Of a stretch of 64,000 bases of DNA, positions 41,801 through 43,449 are shown piece after piece. Location of the stretch: positions 57,944-121,943 of the forward strand of contig NW_004797601.1 in the NCBI RefSeq assembly GCF_000002075.1, given 5' to 3'. Made by a program: the position numbers and the translations under genes. The DNA is from Aplysia californica. Taxonomy: Eukaryota; Mollusca; Gastropoda; Aplysiida; Aplysiidae. The notes under the pieces were generated by a model that saw only the letters and a list, made by a program, of their open reading frames with translations, was not told where the DNA came from and ran no database searches. Position 1 is the stretch's first letter. The number at the start of each line of letters is the position of its first letter.

Positions 41801-43449
41801 TGCTAGCTGTCTGTACACATGGGCTGTGATGTATTTATGGCAGTGGCTTCCTATAAATAAACGGCTGTGGTAGGCCTGTGGTGTGATGTTGTGTTGTTTG
41901 AGGATGTTATCAAATTCAGAGCAGGCAGGACTTGACCTTGGAATAAGCTCCTCAAACTCTAACTCTGACAGCTGATCATGTACACTAGAACCCTTCCTCT
42001 CAAATCTTTCTGCTTCTCGTGGATTATCCGACAAAATCTGACAGCCCTGTAACAATTGAATGTCCTCCTCGTTTTTTTCCAGCCCTCTTTCATTTTTTTG
42101 CCGTAGATATGCACATTTTGTCCTATTCCAGGCGTGCAATTCTCCATAGATTGATGGACCAGCTGTACATCTATATCATGTGCCAGCTGTACATCTATAT
42201 CATGGGCCAGCTGTACATCTATATCATGTGCAGCCTCCTCAAGAAGGCGATGATGTTTGAGCACAATGCCCACCATGTGATCATGTTGAGTGTGGCACTC
42301 CATGACAAATATATTGTTAAAAATGACAACGAAATTCAGATGTAGTAGAGGCAAGAAAACTAAAAACAGCAAGGATGAATGTTCAGAGTGGTGGGTTGCT
42401 ATTTTTAAAAAATCACAGAAAATCATAGAATAACTTCGTGCATTTGAAACTTGCACATGTAAATGAAAATTGTCACCACAGTTGATACATGAATTTCTGT
42501 TTAAATCGTTGGGGGCCGGATTGAAATATCTAAATCCAAACTGAAAAAGTTCTAAACATTGAAGATGCCAGTTTGAAAATCACAGACTTACTTAAATCCC
42601 TTGTAAAACTGATATAATGGGACTTACAAGAAAACAAGTTATACCGGCCTACAGATCAAACATAGCACGTTACAATGAAATCTCAATCGGCCTTGTAGCA
42701 TTTATAGTTTCAGAGTTAGGAGGCTTTCAATTCGCACTAAAACGCCATATTTACTACTGCCCCGGCACAGGAGGAGTGGCGTTGCGGTCACCCCAATTAA
42801 CCCCTCTGACAAGTGATTTATGACTACGCGCTGGGCTGTCGGGCGGGGCGGGCAGGGTGGTGAGGATGGTCGGGGAGGAACCGGGGAAGGTCTGGACGGT
42901 ATTTTATCCGCTGTGTGTAAAGCATTTCCTTTTCCATGAAAGAAAGAACATGGTACGAAATTGGGCATTCCTTTATTAATTCACTTGAAACTGCCAAAGT
43001 AATCTCCTCCCCCCCAAAAAAAATCATTTTTAGATCTTAGTGATACTGTCACACATACTCATACCTGCTCCAATTTCCACTTGTATAGAGACAATCACCT
43101 GTACAAAAAAACTCTTTCCATTTCCCTCCTTGCAGTTTTGTTTATGGTTGTTTTGTTTTGTTATTTTTTTTTGGGGGGTAGGGGGTAGGCATTATAATGA
43201 GAATGTTTAAGACGTCTGTCTGTATTTTTGCTAAAGGAGAAACTGAACTCAACTTGTCTCCATCGTTTATTTCAGCATTTCTTCTTCCTGGTCCGCGACT
43301 ACGGTAGCTGGCTGGAGATTGGTTCCTCCATCAGCCACTACGTCATTGTCATGGTGATGATCATCTTCCTCCTCCTCCTCACCGGCGTCTCTCACGTTCT
43401 CACCTGCTGGAGAGTTCCACTACCCACGCAGAGACACAAGATGCTCTAA
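400..43449 (+). CDS. PIGN: GPI ethanolamine phosphate transferase 1 (PIGN), 28 coding exons
   Basis: ER membrane enzyme that moves phosphoethanolamine from phosphatidylethanolamine to the first mannose of the GPI anchor precursor (family knowledge). Seen: joined exons give 2820 nt, 939 residues plus TAA, close to human PIGN (about 931). An N-terminal signal-anchor helix (about residues 5-25) is followed by SPLVHGM. The catalytic alkaline-phosphatase-fold region has VTDGLRAD (metal Asp near 54), PTESRPGH (probable nucleophile Thr near 94), LGIDTHGH (216-220) and [16 protein letters not shown] (262-277). The polytopic C-terminal PigN domain starts near 447 and contains [21 protein letters not shown] and a final [18 protein letters not shown]. 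All expected metal-site motifs are present, so the gene looks functional. The start ATG at 400 matches the family's N-terminus. Exon borders were placed by AG/GT sites, phase continuity and remembered human sequence. Exon 20 is the least conserved call. The gene has no operon-type neighbour, and its regulation cannot be read from this window. Confidence 0.95.
750..985 (-). mobile_element. SINE-G, tRNA-headed SINE (minus)
   Basis: The reverse strand reads GGCCCTAGTTCATATTCCAG, then TTTGTGGAGTTTTC, and ends TTAAACCCATGTG. It matches the plus copy at 25265-25475 along its length (shared TGTGGAGTTTTCAA and AACCCATTTG). The B-box-like GTTCAAATCC in the other copy suggests a tRNA-derived head. Confidence 0.65.
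1069..1190 (+). CDS. PIGN: PIGN exon 2 (residues 76-117)
   Basis: Acceptor CCACAG and donor AAAGG|GTAGGT. Encodes [18 protein letters not shown] and [13 protein letters not shown], nearly identical to vertebrate PIGN. The Thr in PTESRPGH is the expected nucleophile. Confidence 0.96.
1226..1392 (+). mobile_element. tRNA-derived SINE with metazoan conserved-domain-like body
   Basis: A-box-like GGTCCAGTGGTTACACT and B-box GGTTTGAATCC (1280-1290) are followed by GTGTCCTTGGGAAAGGCA and CTCACTTCACCCAGGTGGG. The body resembles the widely shared MD-type SINE domain of molluscs and other invertebrates, as I recall it. It lies 36 bases past the exon 2 donor. Confidence 0.7.
1594..3305. mobile_element. 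hAT-like non-autonomous DNA transposon, 1712 bp
   Basis: Flanked by a perfect 8-bp target-site duplication GTTATGGG (1586-1593 and 3306-3313). Ends are CAGAG...CTCTG. Both subterminal regions are packed with AGTACTT/AAGTACT words in opposite orientations (1615-1760 and 3145-3300). The 8-bp duplication and CAGAG ends fit hAT. The 77-codon open stretch at 2154-2387 was not assigned, and no transposase is visible. Confidence 0.85.
3722..3945 (+). mobile_element. SINE-E with TTATTA tail
   Basis: Shares GCTTCCCAAGAAGC, TGTTTCT.AGT.TTCT and GAGCATGGGTATG with copies at 12968 and 23843. Ends in a TTATTATTAATATTATTA tail. The 3' end resembles SINE/LINE ends of the type GCGCTATACAAATGC. Confidence 0.6.
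4008..4836. mobile_element. pogo/Tigger-like non-autonomous element, 829 bp
   Basis: TA duplications (4006-4007, 4837-4838) flank inverted ends CAGTCGAACC / GGTTCGACTG. The subterminal words GACGGCCAC and GGTGGCC recur as inverted repeats. No transposase reading frame is seen. It is a longer relative of the roughly 160-190 bp elements listed separately. Confidence 0.75.
5024..5122 (+). CDS. PIGN: PIGN exon 3 (residues 117-150)
   Basis: Acceptor CTTCAG and donor GCTAAAG|GTAAAA. Encodes [15 protein letters not shown] and [16 protein letters not shown], a strongly conserved block of the catalytic domain. Confidence 0.96.
5262..5862 (+). mobile_element. SINE-B copy, interrupted by a SINE-A insertion
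   Basis: Starts GGGCAGTGCTACTGACTGAAG and ends CTCATATGACCTTATG...GTAAAACC...AAAACTAAAAC. It matches copies at 28040, 29073/30749 and 36248. A SINE-A copy sits inside it at 5610-5784. Confidence 0.75.
5610..5784 (+). mobile_element. SINE-A, 175-bp copy with exact 12-bp duplication
   Basis: Bounded by ATCCACCCCTTG on both sides (5598-5609, 5785-5796). This defines the full SINE-A unit: GTGGGTGGTTGGCGG at the start, TTGCTCCTTCTTTCCTAT in the body, CACTTATATGACC and CTTACTAAAACTA at the end. There is no clear tRNA A/B box, so its origin is uncertain. Confidence 0.85.
5865..6945. other. Intron 3, left part: no recognised element
   Basis: About 1.1 kb without recognised coding or repeat content. 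Open stretches on both strands lack any family signature. Confidence 0.5.
6946..7268 (+). repeat. CCCCAAA-rich degenerate tandem tract
   Basis: About 320 bp built from CCCCAAA, CCCCACC and CCCTCAC words (for example 7088-7135). The minus strand is therefore a run of TTTGGGG-like words able to form G-quadruplexes. It lies inside PIGN intron 3, and the pre-mRNA copy is C-rich. It is not the usual animal telomere word TTAGGG. Confidence 0.8.
7269..7690. other. Intron 3, right part: AT-rich, nothing recognised
   Basis: Contains A- and T-runs only. Confidence 0.4.
7691..7797 (+). CDS. PIGN: PIGN exon 4 (residues 150-185)
   Basis: Acceptor TTCGGCAG and donor GTGGAG|GTAATA. Encodes [12 protein letters not shown] and [11 protein letters not shown], matching the family's ASGDHV and LDTWVFD motifs. 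Ends on a whole codon. Confidence 0.95.
8090..8273 (-). mobile_element. SINE-A copy (minus)
   Basis: The reverse strand reads GGTTGGTGGATGCACTCATG, TTTGCTCCTTCTTTCCTA and ends GTAAGAGTTG...ACAAAAAAT-type tail. Full length relative to the 5610-5784 unit. Confidence 0.75.
8330..8454 (+). CDS. PIGN: PIGN exon 5 (residues 186-227)
   Basis: Acceptor TTTCAG and donor TCTAA|GTGAGC. Encodes [20 protein letters not shown], which contains the Asp/His metal ligands of the alkaline phosphatase fold. Confidence 0.95.
8821..8998. mobile_element. pogo-like MITE, 178 bp
   Basis: Ends CAATTGAACCTGCTC / TTTCAACTG; TA on the left and TT on the right. Internal ACGGCCACCTGTCCA is shared with the 14676 and 47981 copies. 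Confidence 0.6.
9240..9370 (+). CDS. PIGN: PIGN exon 6 (residues 227-271)
   Basis: Acceptor TTCTTCAG and donor CTGGG|GTTCGT. Encodes [15 protein letters not shown] with the metal-binding Asp-His pair. The donor is weaker than its neighbours (GTTCGT), but the phase join to exon 7 is exact. Confidence 0.94.
9371..10082. other. Intron 6: nothing recognised
   Basis: Starts with a long C/T-rich stretch (9380-9520). No repeat family or coding signal was recognised. Confidence 0.4.
10083..10202 (+). CDS. PIGN: PIGN exon 7 (residues 271-311)
   Basis: Acceptor TTGTTCAG and donor GTGCAG|GTAAAG. Begins with [20 protein letters not shown], which includes the last metal-site His and the end of the catalytic core. 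Confidence 0.95.
10475..10645 (+). mobile_element. SINE-A copy, diverged
   Basis: GTGGTTGGCAGATGCTCTGG, TTTGCTCATTCTTTCGTGTC and CACCTATGTGATC match the SINE-A unit. The 3' end is worn. Confidence 0.65.
10650..11286. other. Intron 7, right part: nothing recognised
   Basis: AT-rich sequence without a matched repeat. Confidence 0.4.
11287..11327 (+). CDS. PIGN: PIGN exon 8 (residues 311-324)
   Basis: Short 41-nt exon between TTCTCAG and GTATTT. Encodes [14 protein letters not shown], matching human NWKRLDVNQADI in position and phase. Confidence 0.9.
11400..11600 (+). mobile_element. LINE 3' end, diverged
   Basis: Aligns with 19142-19312: GAAAGCTTAAACAGAT, GATCAGGATAATCT, GAATGGTGAACCATGATTG versus GAATGGCAAACCGTGATTG. 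The latter copy encodes a LINE reverse-transcriptase C-terminus. Confidence 0.55.
11584..11655 (+). mobile_element. pogo-like MITE, 3' fragment
   Basis: GCAGGTGATTGTTTTGGACAG, GTGGCTGTTTGAGCAGG and the end TTTTACTGTA match the right half of the MITE family. It follows a G-run. Confidence 0.5.
11850..12012 (+). mobile_element. SINE-A copy, first of a head-to-tail pair
   Basis: Carries GGCGCTCTTGTGTGGATTGC, CTATCAAACATCTATCGTC and CTTGTATGACC. Directly followed by another copy. Confidence 0.65.
12018..12200 (+). mobile_element. SINE-A copy, second of a head-to-tail pair
   Basis: Carries GGTGGTCTGGTGTGGTTTGC, CTATCAAACGTCTATCGTC, GCACTTATCTGACC and a TTACTATAACAAAAC tail. It ends 44 bp before exon 9. 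Confidence 0.7.
12245..12304 (+). CDS. PIGN: PIGN exon 9 (residues 325-344)
   Basis: 60-nt exon between TGACAG and GTTAGT. Encodes [20 protein letters not shown], the well-conserved IAPLMTSLIGVPFPLNSV equivalent. Confidence 0.95.
12314..12505. mobile_element. pogo-like MITE copy
   Basis: CTGTCTAAGACGGCCACCCA on the left and GCAGTTAAAACAGGTTAAGC on the right match the MITE family. Internal GTGCCGTTATAATG and an A-run. Confidence 0.55.
12968..13125 (+). mobile_element. SINE-E copy
   Basis: GCTTCCTGGGAAGCCGAGTA, TTTCTGGGTGTTCTGGGATC, GAGCATGGGTATGTGC and TTTACAAATGACATTATTATT. Confidence 0.65.
13364..13456 (+). CDS. PIGN: PIGN exon 10 (residues 345-375)
   Basis: Acceptor GTCACCAG and donor TTTCAA|GTGAGT. 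Encodes [11 protein letters not shown] and [11 protein letters not shown], matching human GILPVDYLN and AVQILEQFK. Confidence 0.94.
13490..13635 (+). mobile_element. SINE-A copy, 3' truncated
   Basis: GTTGGTGGGTGCTCTGGTG, CTATCAAACATCTATAGTC and GGCATTAAAGTGACC. Runs into an inverted-end MITE at 13636. Confidence 0.65.
13636..13985 (+). mobile_element. Foldback-type MITE (family F) copy, one end lost
   Basis: Matches the elements at 18560 and 37566: ATTAAAGGCACACAAAATG, GATGGCCATTTTCTCGCTAA and the end ATTGACGAGTGCCTGATCCC. The left inverted end is missing or worn. Confidence 0.6.
14032..14597 (+). mobile_element. Tc1-like deletion derivative, 566 bp
   Basis: TA duplications (14030-14031, 14598-14599) and inverted ends beginning CAGACCTCAACATAAG and CAGGCTTCAACATAAG, about 29 bp with two mismatches. 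The interior (14396-14560) encodes a Tc1-type helix-turn-helix: [20 protein letters not shown], then [14 protein letters not shown]. The DDE catalytic region is absent, so this is an internally deleted copy that keeps the DNA-binding part. Confidence 0.85.
14676..14853. mobile_element. pogo-like MITE, 178 bp
   Basis: Left end CAATCAAACCTGCTCTAAC, right end GACAGGTCCGACTG followed by TA. Internal GACACTGTCCAAGAAGACC. Confidence 0.6.
14912..14967 (+). CDS. PIGN: PIGN exon 11 (residues 376-394)
   Basis: Acceptor TTGTGTAG and donor CATTTCA|GTGAGT. Encodes [10 protein letters not shown] and TFRPF, matching human VKMTQKKE and LFTPF. Two bases remain for the next codon. Confidence 0.92.
15165..16216. 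mobile_element. piggyBac-like non-autonomous element, 1052 bp
   Basis: TTAA on both sides (15161-15164, 16217-16220) with inverted ends CTCATTCGCTACG / CGTTGCGAATGAG. The TTAA duplication is typical of piggyBac. The left end carries a GC-rich hairpin (GCCGTGGGGGGCGGC / GCCGCCCCCGGCGGC). No transposase is seen. Confidence 0.75.
16416..16437 (+). CDS. PIGN: PIGN exon 12, 22-nt microexon (residues 394-401)
   Basis: Only 22 nt between TGTTTCAG and GTATGT. Encodes ELIEAEK after a split Gln codon. It is needed to keep the frame between exons 11 and 13 and fits the human KLLSDSKQF segment. It is too short to be confident from sequence alone. Confidence 0.8.
16796..16960 (-). mobile_element. SINE-C, tRNA-derived (minus)
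   Basis: The plus strand shows the reversed B-box region AATCAAACTGGGGTCTCCTG, then GCACTTAACCGCAAGGGC, after TTGACACAATTTATGTC. Same family as 27005 and 52160. Confidence 0.65.
17070..17258 (+). mobile_element. Long SINE-A-related copy, truncated
   Basis: ACCTGGAGGTATCGTCTCTG and CAGAGGTTGACGTGTAATGA match 20190-20240. Then GGTGGGTGGTTGGCAGGTGC begins the SINE-A part, which stops after about 70 bp. Confidence 0.55.
17354..18130. mobile_element. hAT-like non-autonomous element, 777 bp
   Basis: Flanked by 8-bp duplications with one mismatch, GTACTAAT (17346-17353) and ATACTAAT (18131-18138). Inverted ends TAGAGTTGGG / CCCAACTCTA. Subterminal GC-rich GAGCGGAC and CCGTCCGCTCG words alternate in both orientations. 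No transposase is seen. Confidence 0.75.
18211..18267 (+). CDS. PIGN: PIGN exon 13 (residues 402-420)
   Basis: 57-nt exon between GTTTTCCAG and GTAAGT. Encodes [19 protein letters not shown], matching the human segment NILRKARSYIKHRKFDEV. Confidence 0.9.
18560..18975 (+). mobile_element. Foldback-type MITE (family F), near complete
   Basis: Inverted ends GTGAAATCAGGCACGAGTCA and TTGATGAGCGCCTGATTCCA. Internal TCAAAGGCACAAAAAATGC and TGGCGGCCATTTTCATTC are shared with the other copies. Confidence 0.7.
19136..19312 (+). mobile_element. LINE 3' end with reverse-transcriptase C-terminus
   Basis: Encodes [20 protein letters not shown] and then, after a frame break near 19260, [15 protein letters not shown] followed by a Trp-rich tail is typical of LINE ORF2 C-termini. 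It ends in ATGATGATGAT, a common RTE-type 3' tail. Clade not settled. Confidence 0.7.
19341..19420 (+). CDS. PIGN: PIGN exon 14 (residues 421-447)
   Basis: Acceptor CTGTCCAG and donor CTCGG|GTAAGC. Encodes [17 protein letters not shown], matching human ALKGLSYYHTYDRFFLG at the border with the membrane domain. Confidence 0.95.
19430..19800. other. Intron 14, GC-richer unclassified stretch
   Basis: No recognised family. More G/C-rich than the surrounding intron, and it might be an unrecognised SINE. Confidence 0.3.
19945..20018 (-). mobile_element. SINE-A 3' fragment (minus)
   Basis: The plus strand reads GAGTTTTACAGTACTAGCAA, GTGCTGAAGAATATGGGTG and GAGTAAC, the reverse of the SINE-A end. 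Confidence 0.55.
20185..20602 (+). mobile_element. Long SINE-A-related element
   Basis: The left part shares CCTGGAGGTGCCATCTCTGA and GAGGTTGACGTGTAATGACC with 17070. The right part (from 20452) is a SINE-A unit ending CACTTATATGACC...GTAAAACTTACG. It suggests SINE-A is the 3' section of a longer element. Followed by 25 consecutive C (20605-20629), 54 bp before exon 15. Confidence 0.6.
20605..20629 (+). repeat. Poly-C run (25 C)
   Basis: Directly follows the SINE-A end upstream of exon 15. Confidence 0.9.
20684..20859 (+). CDS. PIGN: PIGN exon 15 (residues 447-506)
   Basis: Acceptor CACCCTCAG and donor TTGGCAG|GTGAGT. Encodes two hydrophobic helices ([17 protein letters not shown] and [16 protein letters not shown]) that open the polytopic domain. 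The acceptor tract is C-rich. Confidence 0.93.
21289..21361 (+). CDS. PIGN: PIGN exon 16 (residues 506-530)
   Basis: Acceptor GTCCTCAG and donor CCAAGG|GTAAGA. Encodes [17 protein letters not shown], matching human WTYYVYCLLPLPIWYAV. Confidence 0.93.
21362..21780. other. Intron 16: nothing recognised
   Basis: Contains AGGGTTCCCACCAGGTCGGG near its start and AGGGACCCTGG near 21763, possibly worn inverted ends, but the match is too short to call. Confidence 0.3.
21790..21836 (-). mobile_element. SINE-C fragment (minus)
   Basis: GTTAACGTCCCCATTAACAC and AGATCATTTAGAAGGCGG match the 3' end of SINE-C. Confidence 0.45.
21838..21920 (+). mobile_element. Family F MITE, right-end fragment
   Basis: TTTTGACAAGCGCCTGATTT and CGCCACCATGCCTCACA match the right inverted end of 37566-38003. 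Confidence 0.5.
22043..22295 (+). mobile_element. SINE-A copy plus an extra 3' piece
   Basis: Full unit to about 22228 (GGTGGGTGGTCGATGGGTGC, CTATCAAACTTCTATCGTC, ACTAATATGACC, CTTTTACTAAAAC). It is followed by a second 3' end (GGGCACTTATATGAC, GTTAAACTCTTACTAAGAC) and a 19-C run at 22296-22314. Confidence 0.65.
22420..22522 (+). CDS. PIGN: PIGN exon 17 (residues 530-564)
   Basis: Acceptor CTTCCCAG and donor ATAATA|GTGAGT. Encodes a loop followed by the membrane helix [15 protein letters not shown]. Its EII aligns with human GIEVL. Confidence 0.9.
22795..23000 (-). mobile_element. LINE/SINE 3' end (minus)
   Basis: The reverse strand reads TCTCCCATTGATCAATAAAA and CGTATTTTACCTTATCTTAC, a typical end of the form ...GGGATCAATAAAGT followed by a short simple tail. 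Confidence 0.45.
23243..23439 (+). CDS. PIGN: PIGN exon 18 (residues 565-630)
   Basis: Acceptor GTCCTCAG and donor TTGGT|GTAAGT. Encodes [10 protein letters not shown], a helix, and [27 protein letters not shown] is a hallmark of the family. Confidence 0.95.
23678..23728 (+). CDS. PIGN: PIGN exon 19 (residues 630-647)
   Basis: 51-nt exon between CATTACAG and GTAATC. Encodes the membrane helix [15 protein letters not shown]. Direct joining to exon 21 would hit a stop, so a small exon must lie between. Confidence 0.9.
23843..24035 (+). mobile_element. SINE-E copy, best preserved
   Basis: GCTTCCCGGGAAGCCGAGAC, TTTCTGGGTGTTCAAGGGTC and GATATGCGCTATACAAATGC then TGTTTATTATTTT. The GCGCTATACAAATGC end is shared with L2/V-type SINE and LINE ends (family knowledge). 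Confidence 0.7.
24269..24311 (+). CDS. PIGN: PIGN exon 20, 43-nt small exon (residues 647-661)
   Basis: AATACAG and GTGAGT flank a 43-nt block encoding [14 protein letters not shown]. It restores phase between exons 19 and 21 and has about the length expected from the human sequence, but the residues are poorly conserved. An RNA read should confirm it. Confidence 0.7.
24840..24990 (+). mobile_element. LINE 3' end fragment
   Basis: CCAAGACAAATTTCCCCCTG, AGATGAATAAAGATTGTC and a GTCATTGTCA repeat tail: the common LINE end with AATAAA plus a short tandem tail. Confidence 0.5.
25265..25475 (+). mobile_element. SINE-G, tRNA-headed SINE next to exon 21
   Basis: Head CCTGGTTCAAATCCCAGACT (B-box-like), body TTTTGTGGAGTTTTCAAAG, end GGCATTAAACCCATACACTT. 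Its end lies about 13 bases before the exon 21 acceptor, so the branch site probably lies in SINE sequence. Confidence 0.7.
25489..25597 (+). CDS. PIGN: PIGN exon 21 (residues 662-698)
   Basis: Acceptor TCCTTACAG and donor GTGCTGG|GTGAGT. Encodes [18 protein letters not shown] and RQGLPWF, matching human RKQGLPLMNQ. Confidence 0.93.
25688..26998. mobile_element. hAT-like element with AGACCTGCC ends, 1311 bp
   Basis: Perfect 9-bp inverted ends AGACCTGCC / GGCAGGTCT, flanked by 8-bp repeats with one mismatch, GTGTACCC (25680-25687) and ATGTACCC (26999-27006). Contains a long AC microsatellite near its right end. No transposase is seen. Confidence 0.6.
26744..26840 (+). repeat. (AC)n microsatellite
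   Basis: About 95 bp of nearly pure AC with one CATGC interruption near 26760. Confidence 0.95.
27005..27195 (-). mobile_element. SINE-C, near full length (minus)
   Basis: TACAATTTAGATCATGTAGG, CATCCCAGCAGAAAGACAGA, GGTACTCAAACTCTGGTCTC and CCTAACTACTACACCACAGA. The reverse strand is a tRNA-like head (GTGGTGTAGTAGTTAGGCAC) plus body. Confidence 0.75.
27207..27320 (+). mobile_element. Chimeric fragment: SINE-A start joined to SINE-C 3' end
   Basis: GCGGGTGCTCTGGTGTGGTT (SINE-A) breaks at about 27238 into GGGTTGGAAGCCCGTCTGCT and TAAATTGTCTTGATGAGGAC (SINE-C end, plus strand). Confidence 0.55.
27340..28030. other. Intron 21, central part: nothing recognised
   Basis: AT-rich sequence, no coding or repeat family recognised. 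Confidence 0.4.
28040..28445 (+). mobile_element. SINE-B, complete copy
   Basis: GGGGCGGTGCCACTGACTGA, GGCCATTCCCAAAAGCGGG, GTCACACACTTGTGACC and the end GCTCATATGACC...GAGCACCGTAAAACC. It gives the uninterrupted layout of the family, about 400 bp, and ends 90 bp before exon 22. Confidence 0.75.
28533..28635 (+). CDS. PIGN: PIGN exon 22 (residues 698-732)
   Basis: Acceptor CCATCCAG and donor ATAAC|GTATCC. Encodes CLPVALFSP and a helix ending APYILLSIT, matching human STYLLLSTGYE. The donor is non-optimal but phase is kept. Confidence 0.9.
28735..28870 (-). mobile_element. SINE-C, partial (minus)
   Basis: CAATTTTGATCATTTAGGAG, GCAACATCCCAGCAGAAAGG and TTCCTCCCCACTCG. The tRNA-like head is missing. 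Confidence 0.65.
29073..31112 (+). mobile_element. SINE-B copy split by a DNA element
   Basis: The left piece CAGGGGTAATGCCACTG (29073-29089) and the right piece ACTGACTGTAGTGTCTCTAG onward (30749-31112) together match SINE-B. The gap is filled by the 1659-bp element listed next. Confidence 0.75.
29090..30748. mobile_element. Unclassified TIR DNA element, 1659 bp, ACTG duplication
   Basis: Inverted ends CTGCCGTCGTAATGGAAAAC and CTGCCGTCGTAAGGGAAAAC (about 30 bp with two mismatches) and ACTG on both sides (29086-29089, 30749-30752). The word GGAAAACGACGAA recurs inside in both orientations (29290-29400, 30596-30609). No coding region is recognised. Superfamily unknown. Confidence 0.8.
31185..31378. 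mobile_element. pogo-like MITE copy
   Basis: TTGTCTAAGGCGGCCACAAC, GTGGCCATCTTAGAAGG and, on the right, TGGTGGCCGTTAGAGCTGAG. Contains a 17-G run (31289-31305). It ends about 30 bp before exon 23. Confidence 0.55.
31410..31500 (+). CDS. PIGN: PIGN exon 23 (residues 732-762)
   Basis: Acceptor CTATCAG and donor GCGACAG|GTACGT. Encodes [20 protein letters not shown] and ARRQ. Its donor lies at the very start of a tandem repeat whose unit contains the same CAG|GTAYGT motif. Confidence 0.93.
31501..32185 (+). repeat. Minisatellite built on the exon 23 donor site
   Basis: About 680 bp of 25-60 bp units of the form TGTACATGTGACAGGTATGT plus TG-rich spacer. CAGGTAYG occurs about 17 times. The first unit starts at the true exon 23 donor (GCGACAG|GTACGTGTGT), so every unit carries a near-consensus 5' splice site. 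The open stretches on both strands here are low-complexity and not genes. Confidence 0.85.
32190..33395. other. Intron 23, central part: nothing recognised
   Basis: Includes a G-run at about 32335-32349 and AT-rich sequence. No repeat family matched. Confidence 0.4.
33396..33525 (+). repeat. Three degenerate ~42-bp tandem units
   Basis: Units begin TTTTGCCCCTGCGCTAA, CTTTGCCCTGCACTAA and TTTCGCCCCACCCACACTAA, each continuing TGAATAT..TT.GTTT. Confidence 0.55.
33662..33888 (+). mobile_element. SINE-C, full length (plus)
   Basis: A-box-like TGTGGTGTAGCGATTAGTCA, GGGATATTGTATCCCAGG, GGTCGGAAGCCCACCTCCTA and the end CATGGGTGCATAAGAACACC. Confidence 0.7.
34140..34450 (+). repeat. GACA/GATA and AC simple repeats, purine-rich
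   Basis: GACAGACAGATAGACAGACA near 34152, AC runs 34290-34370, GA and GATA runs 34373-34415. Confidence 0.8.
34450..35150. other. Intron 23, right part: nothing recognised
   Basis: Purine-rich to AT-rich sequence up to exon 24. No recognised gene or mobile element. Confidence 0.4.
35151..35261 (+). CDS. PIGN: PIGN exon 24 (residues 763-799)
   Basis: Acceptor CACATCAG and donor TATTTT|GTATCT. Encodes a hydrophilic loop ending [10 protein letters not shown], matching human YLDDIRRAFFL. Confidence 0.92.
35693..35748 (+). CDS. PIGN: PIGN exon 25 (residues 800-818)
   Basis: 56-nt exon between TCACGTAG and GTGAGT. Encodes [18 protein letters not shown], nearly identical to the human motif. Confidence 0.96.
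36248..36642 (+). mobile_element. SINE-B, complete copy
   Basis: CACCAGGGCAGTGCAACTAA, GCACAGTAGAATTGTAAATG, GGGGTGCCTTGATAGTCG, and the end TGCTCATATGACC...CCGTATAACCTTACTAAAAC. Confidence 0.75.
36645..37119. other. Intron 25, right part: nothing recognised
   Basis: AT-rich sequence with no match. Confidence 0.4.
37120..37195 (+). CDS. PIGN: PIGN exon 26 (residues 818-843)
   Basis: Acceptor CGTTTCAG and donor CTCAAG|GTGAAC. Encodes [20 protein letters not shown] and ALMMLK, matching human [20 protein letters not shown]. Confidence 0.96.
37252..37412 (+). mobile_element. SINE-A copy
   Basis: GGTGGTTGGCATGTGCACTG, TTTGCTCCTTCTTTCCTATC and GCATTGCAAGTACTG..CTCTTACTAAAAA. Confidence 0.7.
37527..39871. 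mobile_element. TIR element with GAGTAAAGGCACTATTTG ends, 2345 bp
   Basis: Inverted ends GAGTAAAGGCACTATTTGTG / GCAAATAGTGCCTTTACTC with TA on both sides (37525-37526, 39872-39873). Subterminal GCGGCC-type words occur on the right. A smaller foldback MITE lies just inside the left end. The interior includes GCGGTCATCGAGG and GGCCAGGACCTCCC but no recognised transposase. Superfamily unknown, Tc1/mariner-type by TA only. Confidence 0.65.
37566..38003. mobile_element. Foldback-type MITE (family F), complete, 438 bp
   Basis: Inverted ends TGTGAGACAGCGTGGTGGAA and TGTGAGGCAGCGTGGTGGAA, continuing into TCAGGCTCTCGTCAA on both arms. The body carries TTTACATTTTTTGTGCCTTT, shared in reverse with 13636 and 18560. 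Nested in the 37527-39871 element. Confidence 0.75.
39993..40265. mobile_element. MITE with CTCTTTATCTCCG ends, about 273 bp
   Basis: Inverted ends CTCTTTATCTCCG / CGGAGATAAAGAG. TTAA precedes the left end. The right flank is TAAG, so a piggyBac-like TTAA origin is only possible. Confidence 0.6.
40446..40562 (+). CDS. PIGN: PIGN exon 27 (residues 844-882)
   Basis: Acceptor TTTAAACAG and donor GGCTTG|GTAAGA. Encodes [14 protein letters not shown] and [17 protein letters not shown], two membrane helices. Confidence 0.95.
40570..40980. other. Intron 27, left part: GC-rich patch then AT-rich
   Basis: 40640-40790 is GC-rich without a recognised family. The rest is AT-rich. Confidence 0.3.
40985..42540 (-). 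mobile_element. Probable mobile-element remnant with an unassigned reading frame
   Basis: A minus-strand frame (41555-42139) encodes [20 protein letters not shown] and [15 protein letters not shown]. These words recur, as I recall, in uncharacterised multi-copy proteins of cnidarians and molluscs. Inverted-looking ends carry GCCCCCAACGA (41003-41013) and its reverse near 42506-42518. The region is broken. Class not known; whether it is host-derived or from a larger element is open. Confidence 0.5.
42157..42230. repeat. 24-bp unit repeated three times
   Basis: CCAGCTGTACATCTATATCA plus TGTG or TGGG, three near-identical copies. On the minus strand it encodes a repeated HDIDVQLA. Confidence 0.9.
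42545..43055. other. Intron 27, right part: nothing recognised
   Basis: Contains a GC-rich patch (42830-42900) and no recognised family. Confidence 0.35.
43060..43225. mobile_element. pogo-like MITE copy, reverse orientation
   Basis: ATACCTGCTCCAATTTCCAC, GACAATCACCTGTACAAAA and GCATTATAATGAGAATGTTT match the family in reverse. It ends about 50 bp before the last exon. Confidence 0.5.
43276..43449 (+). CDS. PIGN: PIGN exon 28, terminal coding exon (residues 883-939)
   Basis: Acceptor TATTTCAG; ends at TAA. Encodes [20 protein letters not shown], the last membrane helix and a basic tail ending TQRHKML. No KKXX-type retrieval signal is obvious. Confidence 0.96.
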   Translation, partial: HFFFLVRDYGSWLEIGSSISHYVIVMVMIIFLLLLTGVSHVLTCWRVPLPTQRHKML

